Assembly: GCA_021298835.1 (NCBI GenBank)
Contig: JAJTHG010000017.1
Span: 62,001-126,000 of the forward strand
Direction: 5' to 3'
Length of the DNA stretch: 64,000 bases
Source of the DNA: Gemmatimonadota bacterium
GTDB taxonomy: Bacteria > Gemmatimonadota > Gemmatimonadetes > Gemmatimonadales > Gemmatimonadaceae
The notes under the pieces were generated by a model. It made no database searches. It was not told where the DNA came from and was given only the letters and a program-made list of their open reading frames with translations. The translations under genes were made by a program, and so were the position numbers. Below are positions 15,565 through 24,496 of the stretch, in pieces (the stretch's first letter is position 1; every line of letters starts with the position of its first letter).

Positions 15565-16746
15565 TCAGCGCCTGACCGGCCAGAGCGGCCCCTGCGCCCC
15601 CGACGGGATCGGCCGCAGTCCGAGGTAGCGGAACCGCTGGATCCGCTTTCCCTCGTAGGTCTCGGTCGTGAAGACGTTGCCCTTCGAGTCCGTCGCGATC
15701 GAGTGCACGGCGAAGAACTGGCCCGGCTGCCGCCCGCCCATCCCGAACGACGTCAGTACGGCCAGCGACGGGCGGTCCAAGACGTACACCCGTTCGTTCT
15801 TGCCGTCGGCGAGGAAGAGGTACTGCTGCTTCGCGTCGCGACTGAATGCGATGTCCCACACCGCGCCGTCGCCCAGCGTCCGCGGGGCGATGCGCGCCTC
15901 CTTCACGAACTTCCCGCTGCGCTCGAAGACCTGGATGCGGTTGTTCTGCCGGTCGCACACGTACACCAGCCCATCGACGCTCGGTTCCGCGCAGTGGACC
16001 GGGTTGCGGAACTGGGGTGCCGGCGGCGCGTCCGGGTTGTAGGGGCCGAGCGCGCTGTCGGACGGCACGTTGCCGTATGCACCCCAGAAGCGGGTGATCG
16101 CCCCGGTGTTCATGTCGAGCACGGCGACCCGCTTGTTGCCGTAGCCGTCGGAGACGAACGCTTCCTGCGTCCCCTTGTCGAACGAGATCTTCGCCACGCG
16201 GCCGAAGGCGTCGGTGGACCGGCTGTCGGGCCCCCGACCCGGCACGCCGATCTGGCGGAGGAACGTGCCGTCGCGACCGAACACGAGGACGTGCGAGTCG
16301 CCCTGTCCGTTGCCGCCGATCCACACCCGGTCCATCGGGTCGATCGAGATGCCGTGGTTCGAGTTCGGCCACGTGTAGCCCGGGCCGGGTCCGCCCCAGG
16401 CGTTGACGAGGTTCCCCTCGGGGTCGAACTCCAGCACCGGCGGCGCCGGCCTGCAGCACTCGCCCGTCGGTGGGTTCGCCGCCGCGCCGATCTCGGTGCG
16501 CGCGTTGAGCGATTGCTCGCGGTGAATGATGAACACGTGGTCGCGCGAGTCCACGCCCACGCCGATCACCGAACCGAGCACCCACTGGTTGGGAAGCGGT
16601 CTCGGCCAGAAGGGGTCCACCTCGAATGCCGGGGCGCGGTCGGCCCGGTGGTCGAGCGTCGCCTCGAGGCGCGACTGGCCGACGAACAGCGAGGCGAGGA
16701 CGGCGGTACTGGCCGCGGCGACGACGACGGGACGCGAACGGAGCAT
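15565..16746 (-). CDS. Secreted NHL-repeat six-bladed beta-propeller protein
   Basis: 393 residues. An N-terminal hydrophobic segment (about 7-23) acts as signal or anchor. Repeated blades of the type GVGVDSRDHVFIIHREQ, GISIDPMDRVWIGGNG, VYVCDRQNNRIQVFERSGKF and SIATDSKGNVFTTETYEGKRIQRF are diagnostic NHL repeats. The closest characterised fold relatives are peptidyl-alpha-hydroxyglycine lyase and other NHL lyases, but a CC pair (ECCRP) and no clear metal His set make the activity uncertain. A second NHL protein lies 4.2 kb away (20933-22060), flanking the PQQ dehydrogenase. It is divergent from the HupE-cytochrome gene. Confidence 0.8.
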   Translation of the reverse strand: MLRSRPVVVAAASTAVLASLFVGQSRLEATLDHRADRAPAFEVDPFWPRPLPNQWVLGSVIGVGVDSRDHVFIIHREQSLNARTEIGAAANPPTGECCRPAPPVLEFDPEGNLVNAWGGPGPGYTWPNSNHGISIDPMDRVWIGGNGQGDSHVLVFGRDGTFLRQIGVPGRGPDSRSTDAFGRVAKISFDKGTQEAFVSDGYGNKRVAVLDMNTGAITRFWGAYGNVPSDSALGPYNPDAPPAPQFRNPVHCAEPSVDGLVYVCDRQNNRIQVFERSGKFVKEARIAPRTLGDGAVWDIAFSRDAKQQYLFLADGKNERVYVLDRPSLAVLTSFGMGGRQPGQFFAVHSIATDSKGNVFTTETYEGKRIQRFRYLGLRPIPSGAQGPLWPVRR

Positions 16747-16844
16747 CACGGACTCGGGGGAGGCGACGTCCCAATCAACCGCCGGCCGTCCACGGCGTAA
16801 AGAGGCCACTTGCCCGCCGGCACCGGCTCGTGGACACTTGGAGC

Positions 16845-18575
16845 GTGCTGCGCCGGATCGCTCCGACCCTCCTGCTCCTCCTCTCCGGCACCGTGCCGGC
16901 AGCGGCGCACGAGATCCCCGCGCGCGTGGCGCTGCGCGGCTACGTGGTCCCGGCCGACGGCGTCGTGCGCGTGGCGCTGCGCCTGCCGCTGGCCGCGTTG
17001 CGCGACCTCGACGTCCCGCTGCGGCTCGACGGCACGCTCGACCACGACACGGCGCGACCGCGCATCGACGAGGGCGTGCGCACGTGGCTCCTGCCGAGTC
17101 TCGCGCTCGAGGCGGGCGGGCGCCCCTCGGGACCGTGGCGGGTGGCCGCGTGGCGCGTCGTGCCGCCGGGCGACCGCGCGTTCGACGCCTGGGCGACGGC
17201 CCGGCTGCCGCACGACGACGGTACGCCGCCGGCCGTGCCGTCGCTCCGCTGGCAGGAGGCACTCCTCGACGTGTGGCTCGAGGTGCCGGCCGCCGGCGCG
17301 CCCGGCGCGCTCGCATTCACGCCCGCGCTCGCCCACCTTGGCGTGCGCACCAGCACCGTGCTCACGTTCGTGCTGCCCGACGGCGCCGAACGCACGCTTC
17401 GCTACGTCGGCGATCCCGGCCGCGTCGCCCTGGATCCCTCGTGGCTCGTGTCGGCCGGTCGCTTCGTGCGCGAGGGGCTCGCGCACATCTGGGGTGGCCT
17501 CGACCACCTGCTGTTCGTGCTCTGCCTCGTCCTGCCCGTGCGCGGCTGGCGTCCCCTCGTCACCGTCGTCACGGCCTTCACGCTCGCCCACTCGATCACG
17601 CTCGCCGCTGCGGTACTGGGGTTCGTCCCTGACGCCGCGTGGTTCCCCCCGCTCGTCGAGCTGGGCATCGCGGTTTCGATCCTCTGGATGGCGGTCGAGA
17701 ACGTGCTCCTCCCGCGCGAGCGCCTGGAGCGCCGCTGGCCGCTCGCCTTCGCCTTCGGCCTCGTGCACGGCCTCGGCTTCGCCTACGCCCTCGGCGATGC
17801 CCTGCAGTTCGCCGGCCGGCACCTCGTCACCGCGCTCGCCGCCTTCAACGTCGGCGTCGAACTCGGGCAGCTCGCCGTGCTCGCCGCCGCCGTCCCCGCG
17901 CTCGCGTGGCTCGCCCGCCGCAGCACCGGCGAGCGCGCCGTGGTGCTCGCCGGGTCCCTGCTCGTCGGCCATGCCGCGTGGCACTGGATGGTCGAGCGCG
18001 CCGCGACGCTCGAGGCCTACGACCTCGCCGTTCCCGCACTCGACGCCACCTTCTGGTTCTCCGCGCTTCGCGTCGCCTTCGTGCTGGTCCTCGCCGCGAA
18101 CGTCGCGTGGGTGTTCGCCCGGCTCCTGCGCCGCTTCCCCGAAGCACCTCGCCAGATACTGCCCGTCCTGCTGCTCCTTGGCGCGTCCGTGCCGTTGCGC
18201 CCCGCTGCCGCGCAACCGATCCGCTCCACGCTGGACGGGGCCTACACGTCGCCCCAGGCGCAGCGCGGCAGGGACGTCTTCGCCGGCGCCTGCCAGTCCT
18301 GCCACGACGTGAACGCCCACGCCGGTCCCGCCTTCCGGACCAACTGGACGGGCCGCACCTTGGACGCACTCTTCGATTACCTGAAGGCCAGCATGCCCAA
18401 GTCCGATCCGGGCACGCTGAGCGACGACGACTACGTGGACGTGATCGCCTTCCTCCTGAAGCAGAACCGAATGCCGGCCGGGGCGGACCCCCTGGCCCCC
18501 GATCCCGCCGCGCTCGCGAAGATCCGCTTCGACACCGCCGCCCCGCCCGCCGGCCGTCCGACCCGCCGCCGCTGA
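16845..18575 (+). CDS. HupE/UreJ-like membrane protein fused to a cytochrome c domain
   Basis: 576 residues from GTG 16845 (GTG 16830 is in frame). After a signal peptide ending AAAHE, residues 25-210 form an extracytoplasmic domain. About six to seven helices of the HupE/UreJ_2 type follow, with HIWGGLDHLLFVLCL, AFTLAHSITL and FGLVHGLGFAYAL. After a second signal-like segment comes a mono-haem cytochrome c domain (CQSCH, then PKSDPGTLSDDDYVDVIAFLLKQN). The tail is homologous to the free cytochrome at 23606. It ends 23 nt before the PQQ dehydrogenase and probably delivers electrons from it, or supports its metal supply. The fusion is unusual; I saw no stop or shift between the parts. Confidence 0.82.
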   Translation: MLRRIAPTLLLLLSGTVPAAAHEIPARVALRGYVVPADGVVRVALRLPLAALRDLDVPLRLDGTLDHDTARPRIDEGVRTWLLPSLALEAGGRPSGPWRVAAWRVVPPGDRAFDAWATARLPHDDGTPPAVPSLRWQEALLDVWLEVPAAGAPGALAFTPALAHLGVRTSTVLTFVLPDGAERTLRYVGDPGRVALDPSWLVSAGRFVREGLAHIWGGLDHLLFVLCLVLPVRGWRPLVTVVTAFTLAHSITLAAAVLGFVPDAAWFPPLVELGIAVSILWMAVENVLLPRERLERRWPLAFAFGLVHGLGFAYALGDALQFAGRHLVTALAAFNVGVELGQLAVLAAAVPALAWLARRSTGERAVVLAGSLLVGHAAWHWMVERAATLEAYDLAVPALDATFWFSALRVAFVLVLAANVAWVFARLLRRFPEAPRQILPVLLLLGASVPLRPAAAQPIRSTLDGAYTSPQAQRGRDVFAGACQSCHDVNAHAGPAFRTNWTGRTLDALFDYLKASMPKSDPGTLSDDDYVDVIAFLLKQNRMPAGADPLAPDPAALAKIRFDTAAPPAGRPTRRR

Positions 18576-18598
18576 CCCGCTCCTTCACCGGATCACGC

Positions 18599-20845
18599 AT
18601 GTCCCCGATGCCTCGCCTCGCCGTCGCGATGCCCCTCGTCGCCGCCCTGCTGCTGCCGGCCGCGCTCGGCGCCCAGCGCGCCGCGCCGCCGCCGCGCGGG
18701 CCGGTGGTGCCCGCCTCGTCCGCGCAGGCCACGGGCACGCCGGCCCTCCCGGGCGCGCGCGGCAACGCGCCCGGCGAGTGGCGCTACTGGGGTGCCGACG
18801 CGTGGAGCACGCGGTACTCGCCGCTCGACCAGATCACCGCGGCGAACTTCACGTCGCTCGAACTGGCCTGGCAGTGGCCCGCCGGTGCCTTCGGTCCCGA
18901 CGAGTACTACCGCACGACCCCGCTCTACGCGAACGGCCGACTCTTCACGGTGGCGACCACGCGCCGCGCCGCGATGGCGCTCGACCCCGAGACCGGCGAG
19001 ACACTCTGGATGTGGCGCCTCGAGGAAGGCATTCGCTGGCAGAAGGCCCCGCGCCAGTTCGCCGGTCGCGGCCTCGCCTACTGGACCGACGGCAAGGAGG
19101 AGCGCGTCCTCGTCATCACGCCCGGCTATCATCTCGCCTCGCTCGACGCGAAGACGGGCAAGCCCGATCCGGCGTTCGGGAAGGGCGGCATCGTGGACCT
19201 CCAGGAGGGACTGGGCCTCCCCATCGTGCCGCTCGCGGTGGACGACTCGGGGCCGCTCATCATCTCCGACGCCGCTCCGCTTCGCCGCGCCAAGCCCGGC
19301 GAGGGCTGGGACCCGGTGCGAAAGATCGGCGCCGACGGCTCGGTCGGCATCGACCCACGGTTCGGCCAGATCGCCAACTCGTCGCCGGGCGTGGTCGTGG
19401 GCGACGTGTTCGTACTCGGCAACAGCTCCATCCACGGCTACTACCCGATCCGCGTCCGCAACATCCCGGGCTACGTGCGCGGCTTCGACATCCGCACGGG
19501 CAGGCAGCTCTGGACGTTCAACCTCGTCCCGCAGCCGGGTGAGTTCGGCGCCGAGACGTGGAAGAACGGCTCGAAGGTCGGCGACGAGGGCGTGGGGAAG
19601 AACGACCCGTGGGCCACCTACAGCGCCGATCCCGAGCTCGGGCTCGTGTACATCCCCGTCGGCATGCCGCTCATGGACGAGTACGGCGGCCACCGGCCCG
19701 GCGACAACCTCTACGGCAACTCCGTCGTCGCGCTCGACGCGAAGACGGGCAAGCGGAAGTGGCACTTCCAGATGGTGCACCACGACATCTGGGACTACGA
19801 CACGCCGATGGCGCCGAACCTCATGGACGTCACGGTGAACGGCGTGAAGCGGAAGGTGCTCGCGCAGGGCACCAAGCAGGGGTGGCTGTACACGTTCGAC
19901 CGCGCGACGGGCGAGCCCATCTGGCCGATCGTCGAGACGCCGGTGCTCAAGAGCGACGTCCCCGGCGAGGAATCGTCGCCGACGCAGCCGATTCCCACCC
20001 GCCCGGCGCCGTATGCGCAGCAGGGACTGCTCGAAGGCGATCTCATCGACTACACGCCGGCGATCCGCGACTCGGCGCTGGCGCGCGCGCGCACCTGCCG
20101 CATGGGGCCGTACTTCATTCCCGCCGTGCTCGCCAACGGCTCGGGCCCGACCGGCCTGACGTGCTCGTGGTATGCGCCCGGCGCCTCCGGCGGCGTGAAC
20201 ATCGACGGCGGTGCCGCGCACGATCCCGAGACCGGGATGCTGTACGTCGCCGCCCTCTCCGGTCTCTCGACGATCACGCTGCAGAAGGACCCCTGCAGCG
20301 AGTTCCGCTTCTCGTCGCCGCGCGACAACTGCGGGCTGATCGGCGCCCTCCCCCCGCCGCCCGGCTACAAGCCCGGCGCCGACCGCGGCGGCGGGTTCGA
20401 GGGGCGCTCGCGGATCGCGAGCCTCGGCGGCATCTCGATCCTCAAGCCCAAGGAGTTGGGCGGCATCACCGCCTACGACATGAACACCGGCGACAAGCGT
20501 TGGTGGATCCCCAACGGCGGGTGGATCAAGCAGAGCACCACCAATCCGCTGTTTCAGGGCGTCGAGCTCCCCATGCGCCCTGCGAGCGGTCAGGCCCAGA
20601 TCCTCAACACGAAGACGCTGCTCATCTACGGCACCGGTCGCAGCGGCGGCGTCCCGAACACGCCGCCCCGGCTGTTCGCCGTGGACAAGGCGACCGGCAA
20701 GGAAGTCGGCGCGGTCGCGATTCCCAGCCGCACGACCGCCGTGCCCATGACCTTCATGCACAAGGGCAAGCAGTACATCGTCTTCGCCACCGGCCAGGGA
20801 TCCAGCACGTCGCTGGTGGCCTTGCGCCTTCCCGACAAGAGGTGA
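18599..20845 (+). CDS. PQQ-dependent dehydrogenase (quinoprotein, eight-bladed propeller)
   Basis: 748 residues with a signal peptide (cleavage near LGAQ). Repeated W-motif blades (GETLWMWRLEEGIRW, GKRKWHFQMVHHDIWDYD, TGDKRWWIPNG) and the opening GEWRYWGADAWSTRYSPLDQI mark it as a soluble or attached quinoprotein of the glucose/alcohol dehydrogenase group. The MVHHDIWDYD stretch corresponds to the PQQ/active-site Asp region. It lacks an internal cytochrome domain, so the fused or free cytochromes nearby are the likely acceptors. No pqq biosynthesis genes are in the window. The substrate (sugar, alcohol or other) is not determined. Confidence 0.88.
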   Translation: MSPMPRLAVAMPLVAALLLPAALGAQRAAPPPRGPVVPASSAQATGTPALPGARGNAPGEWRYWGADAWSTRYSPLDQITAANFTSLELAWQWPAGAFGPDEYYRTTPLYANGRLFTVATTRRAAMALDPETGETLWMWRLEEGIRWQKAPRQFAGRGLAYWTDGKEERVLVITPGYHLASLDAKTGKPDPAFGKGGIVDLQEGLGLPIVPLAVDDSGPLIISDAAPLRRAKPGEGWDPVRKIGADGSVGIDPRFGQIANSSPGVVVGDVFVLGNSSIHGYYPIRVRNIPGYVRGFDIRTGRQLWTFNLVPQPGEFGAETWKNGSKVGDEGVGKNDPWATYSADPELGLVYIPVGMPLMDEYGGHRPGDNLYGNSVVALDAKTGKRKWHFQMVHHDIWDYDTPMAPNLMDVTVNGVKRKVLAQGTKQGWLYTFDRATGEPIWPIVETPVLKSDVPGEESSPTQPIPTRPAPYAQQGLLEGDLIDYTPAIRDSALARARTCRMGPYFIPAVLANGSGPTGLTCSWYAPGASGGVNIDGGAAHDPETGMLYVAALSGLSTITLQKDPCSEFRFSSPRDNCGLIGALPPPPGYKPGADRGGGFEGRSRIASLGGISILKPKELGGITAYDMNTGDKRWWIPNGGWIKQSTTNPLFQGVELPMRPASGQAQILNTKTLLIYGTGRSGGVPNTPPRLFAVDKATGKEVGAVAIPSRTTAVPMTFMHKGKQYIVFATGQGSSTSLVALRLPDKR

Positions 20846-20897
20846 CCACGCCGGTCCGTGCATGCCCGCTCGCCGCGGCGCCGCTGTGCCCCGACGA

Positions 20898-20916
20898 GCG
20901 GACGCCGCGCGTCCGC
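20898..20916. terminator. Short GC hairpin between convergent genes
   Basis: GCGGACG (20898-20904) pairs with CGTCCGC (20910-20916) around a 5-nt loop, 53 nt after the PQQ dehydrogenase stop and just before the end of the converging NHL gene. No U-run. Confidence 0.45.
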
Positions 20917-20932
20917 CCGACGCGGCGAAACG

Positions 20933-22060
20933 CTACCTCGGCCGTCGCTCGTAGCGCTTGAGCGCCCGCGGCCCGACCTCGGCACCGTACACGACGCCGC
21001 GCGCGTCCACGGCCACGCCCTCCGCCGCGCTGGTGTTGCGGGTGTGCTCCACCGGGTCGGGGATGAAGGCCGTCACCTTCCCGTCCTTCGCCGAACCGAT
21101 GCGGATCCCGCGCTTCCACTCCGGCCGCGTCGGCTCGATGCTGCCGCTCTCGCTGTCCGCGACGTAGAGCACGTCGTTCGCGTCGATCCACAGCCCGCTC
21201 GGCCGAGAGAACTGGGTCCAGGCGTCGAGCTGCCTCCCGTCCTGGTCGTAGATCACGATCCGGTTGTTGCCGCGGTCGCCCACGAAGAGCCGTCCCCTCG
21301 AATCCATCGCCAGCGCGTGCGGCTGGTCGAGCTGGCCCGGTCCCTTGCCCCACGAGCCCCAGCTCTTCAGGAACGTCCCCGTCCGGTCGAACTTGAGCAC
21401 GCGCGCGGTGGCCGAGTCGTTGCTGGCGTGTCCTTCGCACACGAAGACGTCGCCGTTGGGCGCGGTGAGCACTGCGTTGGGCTGCCAGAAGTAGTCGCGC
21501 CCGCGCCCGCCGCCGGGCAGCCCGAGCGTCATCAGCAGCTCGCCGGTCGGCGAGAACTTCATCACCTGGTGGCCGGTCACCTTGGCCGGTGCCGGCGGCA
21601 ACGGGGCGTCGGCCGGCGCCCCGCGCGGCCGGCGCGGGCGGTTGTCCTGCCCGTCCACCACCCACACGTTGCCGTCGCGGTCCACCCAGATGCCGTGCGG
21701 CCAGTTCACCATCCCGGCGCCGAAGGCACGCACGAGGGTGCCGGTCGAGTCGAAGAGTAGGATCGGCGGCAGATCGGAGCCCACGCACGAGTTCTGCCCG
21801 CAGCGCTCGCCCACCCACACACTGCGGCCGTCCTTCGCGATCGCCACAGCGCTCGTCGAGCCCCACGCGCGACCGGATGGCAGGCGCGCCCACCCCTCGA
21901 CGGTGCGATACGGGTTCGGTGCATCATTGGTCGGGGTGGCCTGCGCCCCAAGCGCCCCGGCGGCGGACACCGCCAGCCACGCGGCCCACGCCGTCGCGCC
22001 GCGGCGTCTGCGGACCTCGGCGTGCGCCGTGGAGGTGCGCCGCGCGAATCCGTGCGTCAT
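20933..22060 (-). CDS. Secreted NHL-repeat propeller protein, peptidyl-amidating-lyase-like fold
   Basis: 375 residues; the ATG at 22060 overlaps the stop of the upstream FAD oxidase gene (ATGA), so the two are translationally coupled. The signal peptide ends ALGAQA. Blades include NWPHGIWVDRDGNVWVVDGQDN, QLDQPHALAMDSRGRLFVGDRGNNRIVIYD and GVAVDARGVVYGAEVG. This pattern with HGI/HAL histidines is close to the metal-binding blades of peptidyl-alpha-hydroxyglycine alpha-amidating lyase. A Cys pair (CGQNSC) may form a disulphide. It probably acts in the periplasm with the oxidase next door. Substrate unknown. Confidence 0.8.
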   Translation of the reverse strand: MTHGFARRTSTAHAEVRRRRGATAWAAWLAVSAAGALGAQATPTNDAPNPYRTVEGWARLPSGRAWGSTSAVAIAKDGRSVWVGERCGQNSCVGSDLPPILLFDSTGTLVRAFGAGMVNWPHGIWVDRDGNVWVVDGQDNRPRRPRGAPADAPLPPAPAKVTGHQVMKFSPTGELLMTLGLPGGGRGRDYFWQPNAVLTAPNGDVFVCEGHASNDSATARVLKFDRTGTFLKSWGSWGKGPGQLDQPHALAMDSRGRLFVGDRGNNRIVIYDQDGRQLDAWTQFSRPSGLWIDANDVLYVADSESGSIEPTRPEWKRGIRIGSAKDGKVTAFIPDPVEHTRNTSAAEGVAVDARGVVYGAEVGPRALKRYERRPR

Positions 22061-23475
22061 TCGTCCTCCTCGCGCCCCGGGCGCGGCAAGGTGTCGTACG
22101 TCTGCGCGGGAAACGCGAACGCCTTGGCGAGCGCCGGATCCCCCGGGCGTCCCTCGACGCGCGATGCGATGTATTCGCTCACCACCGGCGCGAACTTGAA
22201 GCCCTCGGCTTGGCCGAGGCCCGCGATCCAGCAGTTCTGCGTCTCCGGGAGCAGGTCGATGATGAAGTCGCTGTTCACGCTGCTTTCGTAGTGGCACGCC
22301 CGCGTTTCGTTGAGCGGCGCCTCGGCGAGCAGCGGGAACCGTCGCGCGAGCACGCGGCGCGCGCCGTCAATGCGATCCTGGTTCGTCACGCGCGAGCTCC
22401 GGTCGGGATCCTGCTGGGCGGGATCCGGCGGCAGCGGCGGGGGTGGCGGCGGCGGCTCGACGCCCGGCGGCGGGGGCGGCGGCGGCACGGCGCCGCGTAC
22501 GCGGAAGCCCCGGGCGTCGAACGGCAGCGACGGCCAGCCCGTGACGCCCGGGATGTTCCAGCTCGGCAGGTTGGGCGCCGAGAAGCGGCCGTCGCCCGGC
22601 GGCGTCGCGAAGTAGCACACATGGCCGATGGGCACTCGCGTGCGCGGCGCCATGAGGTCTGGCAGCAGCATCCGGAACCACGGACCCACGCACAGCAGGT
22701 ACGTGTCGCCGCGGATCACCGTGCCGTCCTGCAGCACGAGGCCGTCGAGCATCCCGTTGGTGATCGGTCCCGGCGTCGCGCGGCCGATGACCAGCTTCGC
22801 CCCGGCGCGCTGGGCCAGCGCGGCCGCCGCCTGCGTCGCCGCCCGTGCCCGCGCGACGCCGGCGGCCGGTTCGTAGAGCGCGATCGTGGTGTCGTCGGCA
22901 TTGATCACCGGCCAGCGCCTGCGCACCTCGTCGCCGTCGAGCACCTCGAACGGCACGCCGTGCGCCGTCCAGTACTCGCGCGTCCTGGCCAGGAAGGGCT
23001 CGTCCTTCTCGCGCAGAATGAGGTCACCCGTCCGGATGAAGAAACGCGAGCCGAAGGCCTTCGCATGCTCGGCATCGAACCGCTCCCACCGGCCGATCGC
23101 CTCGTGTGCCCACTGCGTCCACTGCGCCCCCGCTCCCCGGTCACCGTAGCTCGAGCGGATGCCGCGCGTCTCGTCGCCGCTCGTCGAGCGCGAATTGCCG
23201 GGGCCGTAGGCGTCCACCATCGTGACACGGTGCCCGCGGCGGCGCAGTTCGAGGGCGGTGAAGCTCCCCCACGCGCCGGCACCGAGGATCACCACGTGCG
23301 ACGCCGCGTCGCCGCGACGGGCCGCGGGAGACGGCCCCGGCGCCGCCGCCGCGAGTCCGGGCTGGGACGCGGCGGTGAGGAGCGCGCCAGCGCCCACCCC
23401 CGCCAGCTTGAGGAAGTCGCGACGCGGCAGGGCGTCGGGGAGGTCGGTCGGGTCGGCCACGCGCAGTCCGGTCAC
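22057..23475 (-). CDS. Tat-exported FAD-dependent amine-oxidase-like oxidoreductase (sarcosine/N-methyltryptophan oxidase family)
   Basis: 472 residues from GTG 23475 (GTG 23460 also possible). The Tat signal is RRDFLKLAGVGAGALL. The FAD-binding motif VVILGAGAWGSFTALELRRRGHRV is followed by a VDAYGPGNSRSTSGDETRGIRSSYGD loop typical of monomeric sarcosine/N-methyltryptophan oxidases. The C-terminal FIIDLLPE...AGLGQAEGFKFAPV closes the FAD site. A poly-proline insert (two runs of seven Pro around GVE, near plus-strand 22440-22490) interrupts the substrate domain, which is unusual. It would oxidise a secondary amine or amino acid outside the cytoplasm, producing an imine and peroxide or reduced acceptor. 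Confidence 0.85.
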   Translation of the reverse strand: MTGLRVADPTDLPDALPRRDFLKLAGVGAGALLTAASQPGLAAAAPGPSPAARRGDAASHVVILGAGAWGSFTALELRRRGHRVTMVDAYGPGNSRSTSGDETRGIRSSYGDRGAGAQWTQWAHEAIGRWERFDAEHAKAFGSRFFIRTGDLILREKDEPFLARTREYWTAHGVPFEVLDGDEVRRRWPVINADDTTIALYEPAAGVARARAATQAAAALAQRAGAKLVIGRATPGPITNGMLDGLVLQDGTVIRGDTYLLCVGPWFRMLLPDLMAPRTRVPIGHVCYFATPPGDGRFSAPNLPSWNIPGVTGWPSLPFDARGFRVRGAVPPPPPPPGVEPPPPPPPLPPDPAQQDPDRSSRVTNQDRIDGARRVLARRFPLLAEAPLNETRACHYESSVNSDFIIDLLPETQNCWIAGLGQAEGFKFAPVVSEYIASRVEGRPGDPALAKAFAFPAQTYDTLPRPGREEDE

Positions 23476-23605
23476 GAGTCGGAGGATCGTGCCAACATGC
23501 CACCCGCGCGGGCACCGGGCAATCGGCGGCGTGGCGCTCGCATCGCCACCTGCCTCCCGCGAGCACCGGGTTGAATCGAGGGCGCGGGGCGGGCAGGTTC
23601 CCGCC

Positions 23606-24034
23606 ATGCGCGTCCCACCGTACCTGCTTCGACCAATGCTCCTGCTCGCCGCCGCCTGCCTGGCGCTCGGTGCTCGCCCGGCGCGGGCGCAGGAGGTCCG
23701 TGCGCCCTATACCGAGCAGCAGGCCGTCGTCGGCGAGGCCTACTTCCGCGGCTACTGCCTCGAGTGCCACGGCGCCGCCGACATGGCCAACGAGAGCTTC
23801 AAGGCCAAGTGGCACGGCCGCCCGGCGTTCGACCTCTTCGAGCGCCTGCGCACCAGCATGCCCGACGGCGCCCCCGGCTCGCTGCCGCGCCAGACCTACG
23901 CCGACATCGTCGCGTACTTCCTGAAGCTCAACGGTGTCCCCGTCGGGGCCATGCCGTTGGGCGCCGATTCGCTCGTCCTCTCCCGCGTGCGGCTCGAGCT
24001 GCGCGCGTCCGCCACCACGCCCTCCACCCGCTGA
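23606..24034 (+). CDS. Secreted mono-haem cytochrome c
   Basis: 142 residues. The signal peptide ends ARAQ. One haem motif CLECH (about residues 51-55) is followed by SMPDGAPGSLPRQTYADIVAYFLKLNGVPVGAMPLGAD, the same layout as the cytochrome tail of the HupE fusion at 16845-18575, so the two are paralogues. The Met in SMP is the probable sixth ligand. It lies divergent from the FAD oxidase and 7 nt before a secreted RidA gene. The likely role is periplasmic electron acceptor for the PQQ or FAD enzyme. Confidence 0.88.
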   Translation: MRVPPYLLRPMLLLAAACLALGARPARAQEVRAPYTEQQAVVGEAYFRGYCLECHGAADMANESFKAKWHGRPAFDLFERLRTSMPDGAPGSLPRQTYADIVAYFLKLNGVPVGAMPLGADSLVLSRVRLELRASATTPSTR

Positions 24035-24041
24035 GCCGCCC

Positions 24042-24482
24042 ATGCGCCGTTTCCTGCCCGCCCTCGCCCTCGCCCTCGCCTGCTCGGCCCTCGCGCTCGA
24101 GGCCCAGCAGGATCCCCGGATCCTCGTGGTGCCCGAGGGGCAGCGGCCGAACCCCGTGCTCTCGCCGGCCATCGTGGTGGACAACGTCATCTATGCCTCG
24201 GGCCAGCTGGGGATGGGCGGCGATACGACGATCCAGGGCCAGACGAAGCGGACGCTCGAGAACATCAAGCGCGTCTTCGAGGCCGCCGGCGGCAAGCTCG
24301 AACACGCGACCAAGTGCACGGTCTTCCTGGTGGACGTCGCCGATTTCGGTCCCATGAACGAGGTGTACCGCACTTTCTTCGGCGCCATCCCCCCCGCGCG
24401 CTCGACGGTGGTCGTCAAGGAGCTCGTCGTGAAGGGCGCGAAGATCGAGATCGAGTGTCTGGGCGTGAAGCCGAAGGGCTGA
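24042..24482 (+). CDS. Secreted RidA (YjgF/UK114) family protein
   Basis: 146 residues, 7 nt after the cytochrome gene. An N-terminal signal peptide (about 1-20, ending LEAQ) precedes a full RidA domain: VVDNVIYASGQLGM, TLENIKRVFEAAGGKLEHATKCTVFLVDVADFGPMNEVYRTFF, and IPPARSTVVVKELVVKGAKIEIECLGV. The conserved Arg of the PPARS/T motif and the terminal Glu of IEIE are present, consistent with enamine/imine deaminase activity. Most characterised RidA proteins are cytosolic; export here suits the Tat-exported amine oxidase next door. Confidence 0.88.
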   Translation: MRRFLPALALALACSALALEAQQDPRILVVPEGQRPNPVLSPAIVVDNVIYASGQLGMGGDTTIQGQTKRTLENIKRVFEAAGGKLEHATKCTVFLVDVADFGPMNEVYRTFFGAIPPARSTVVVKELVVKGAKIEIECLGVKPKG

Positions 24483-24496
24483 GGCCGGCGGCGCGA

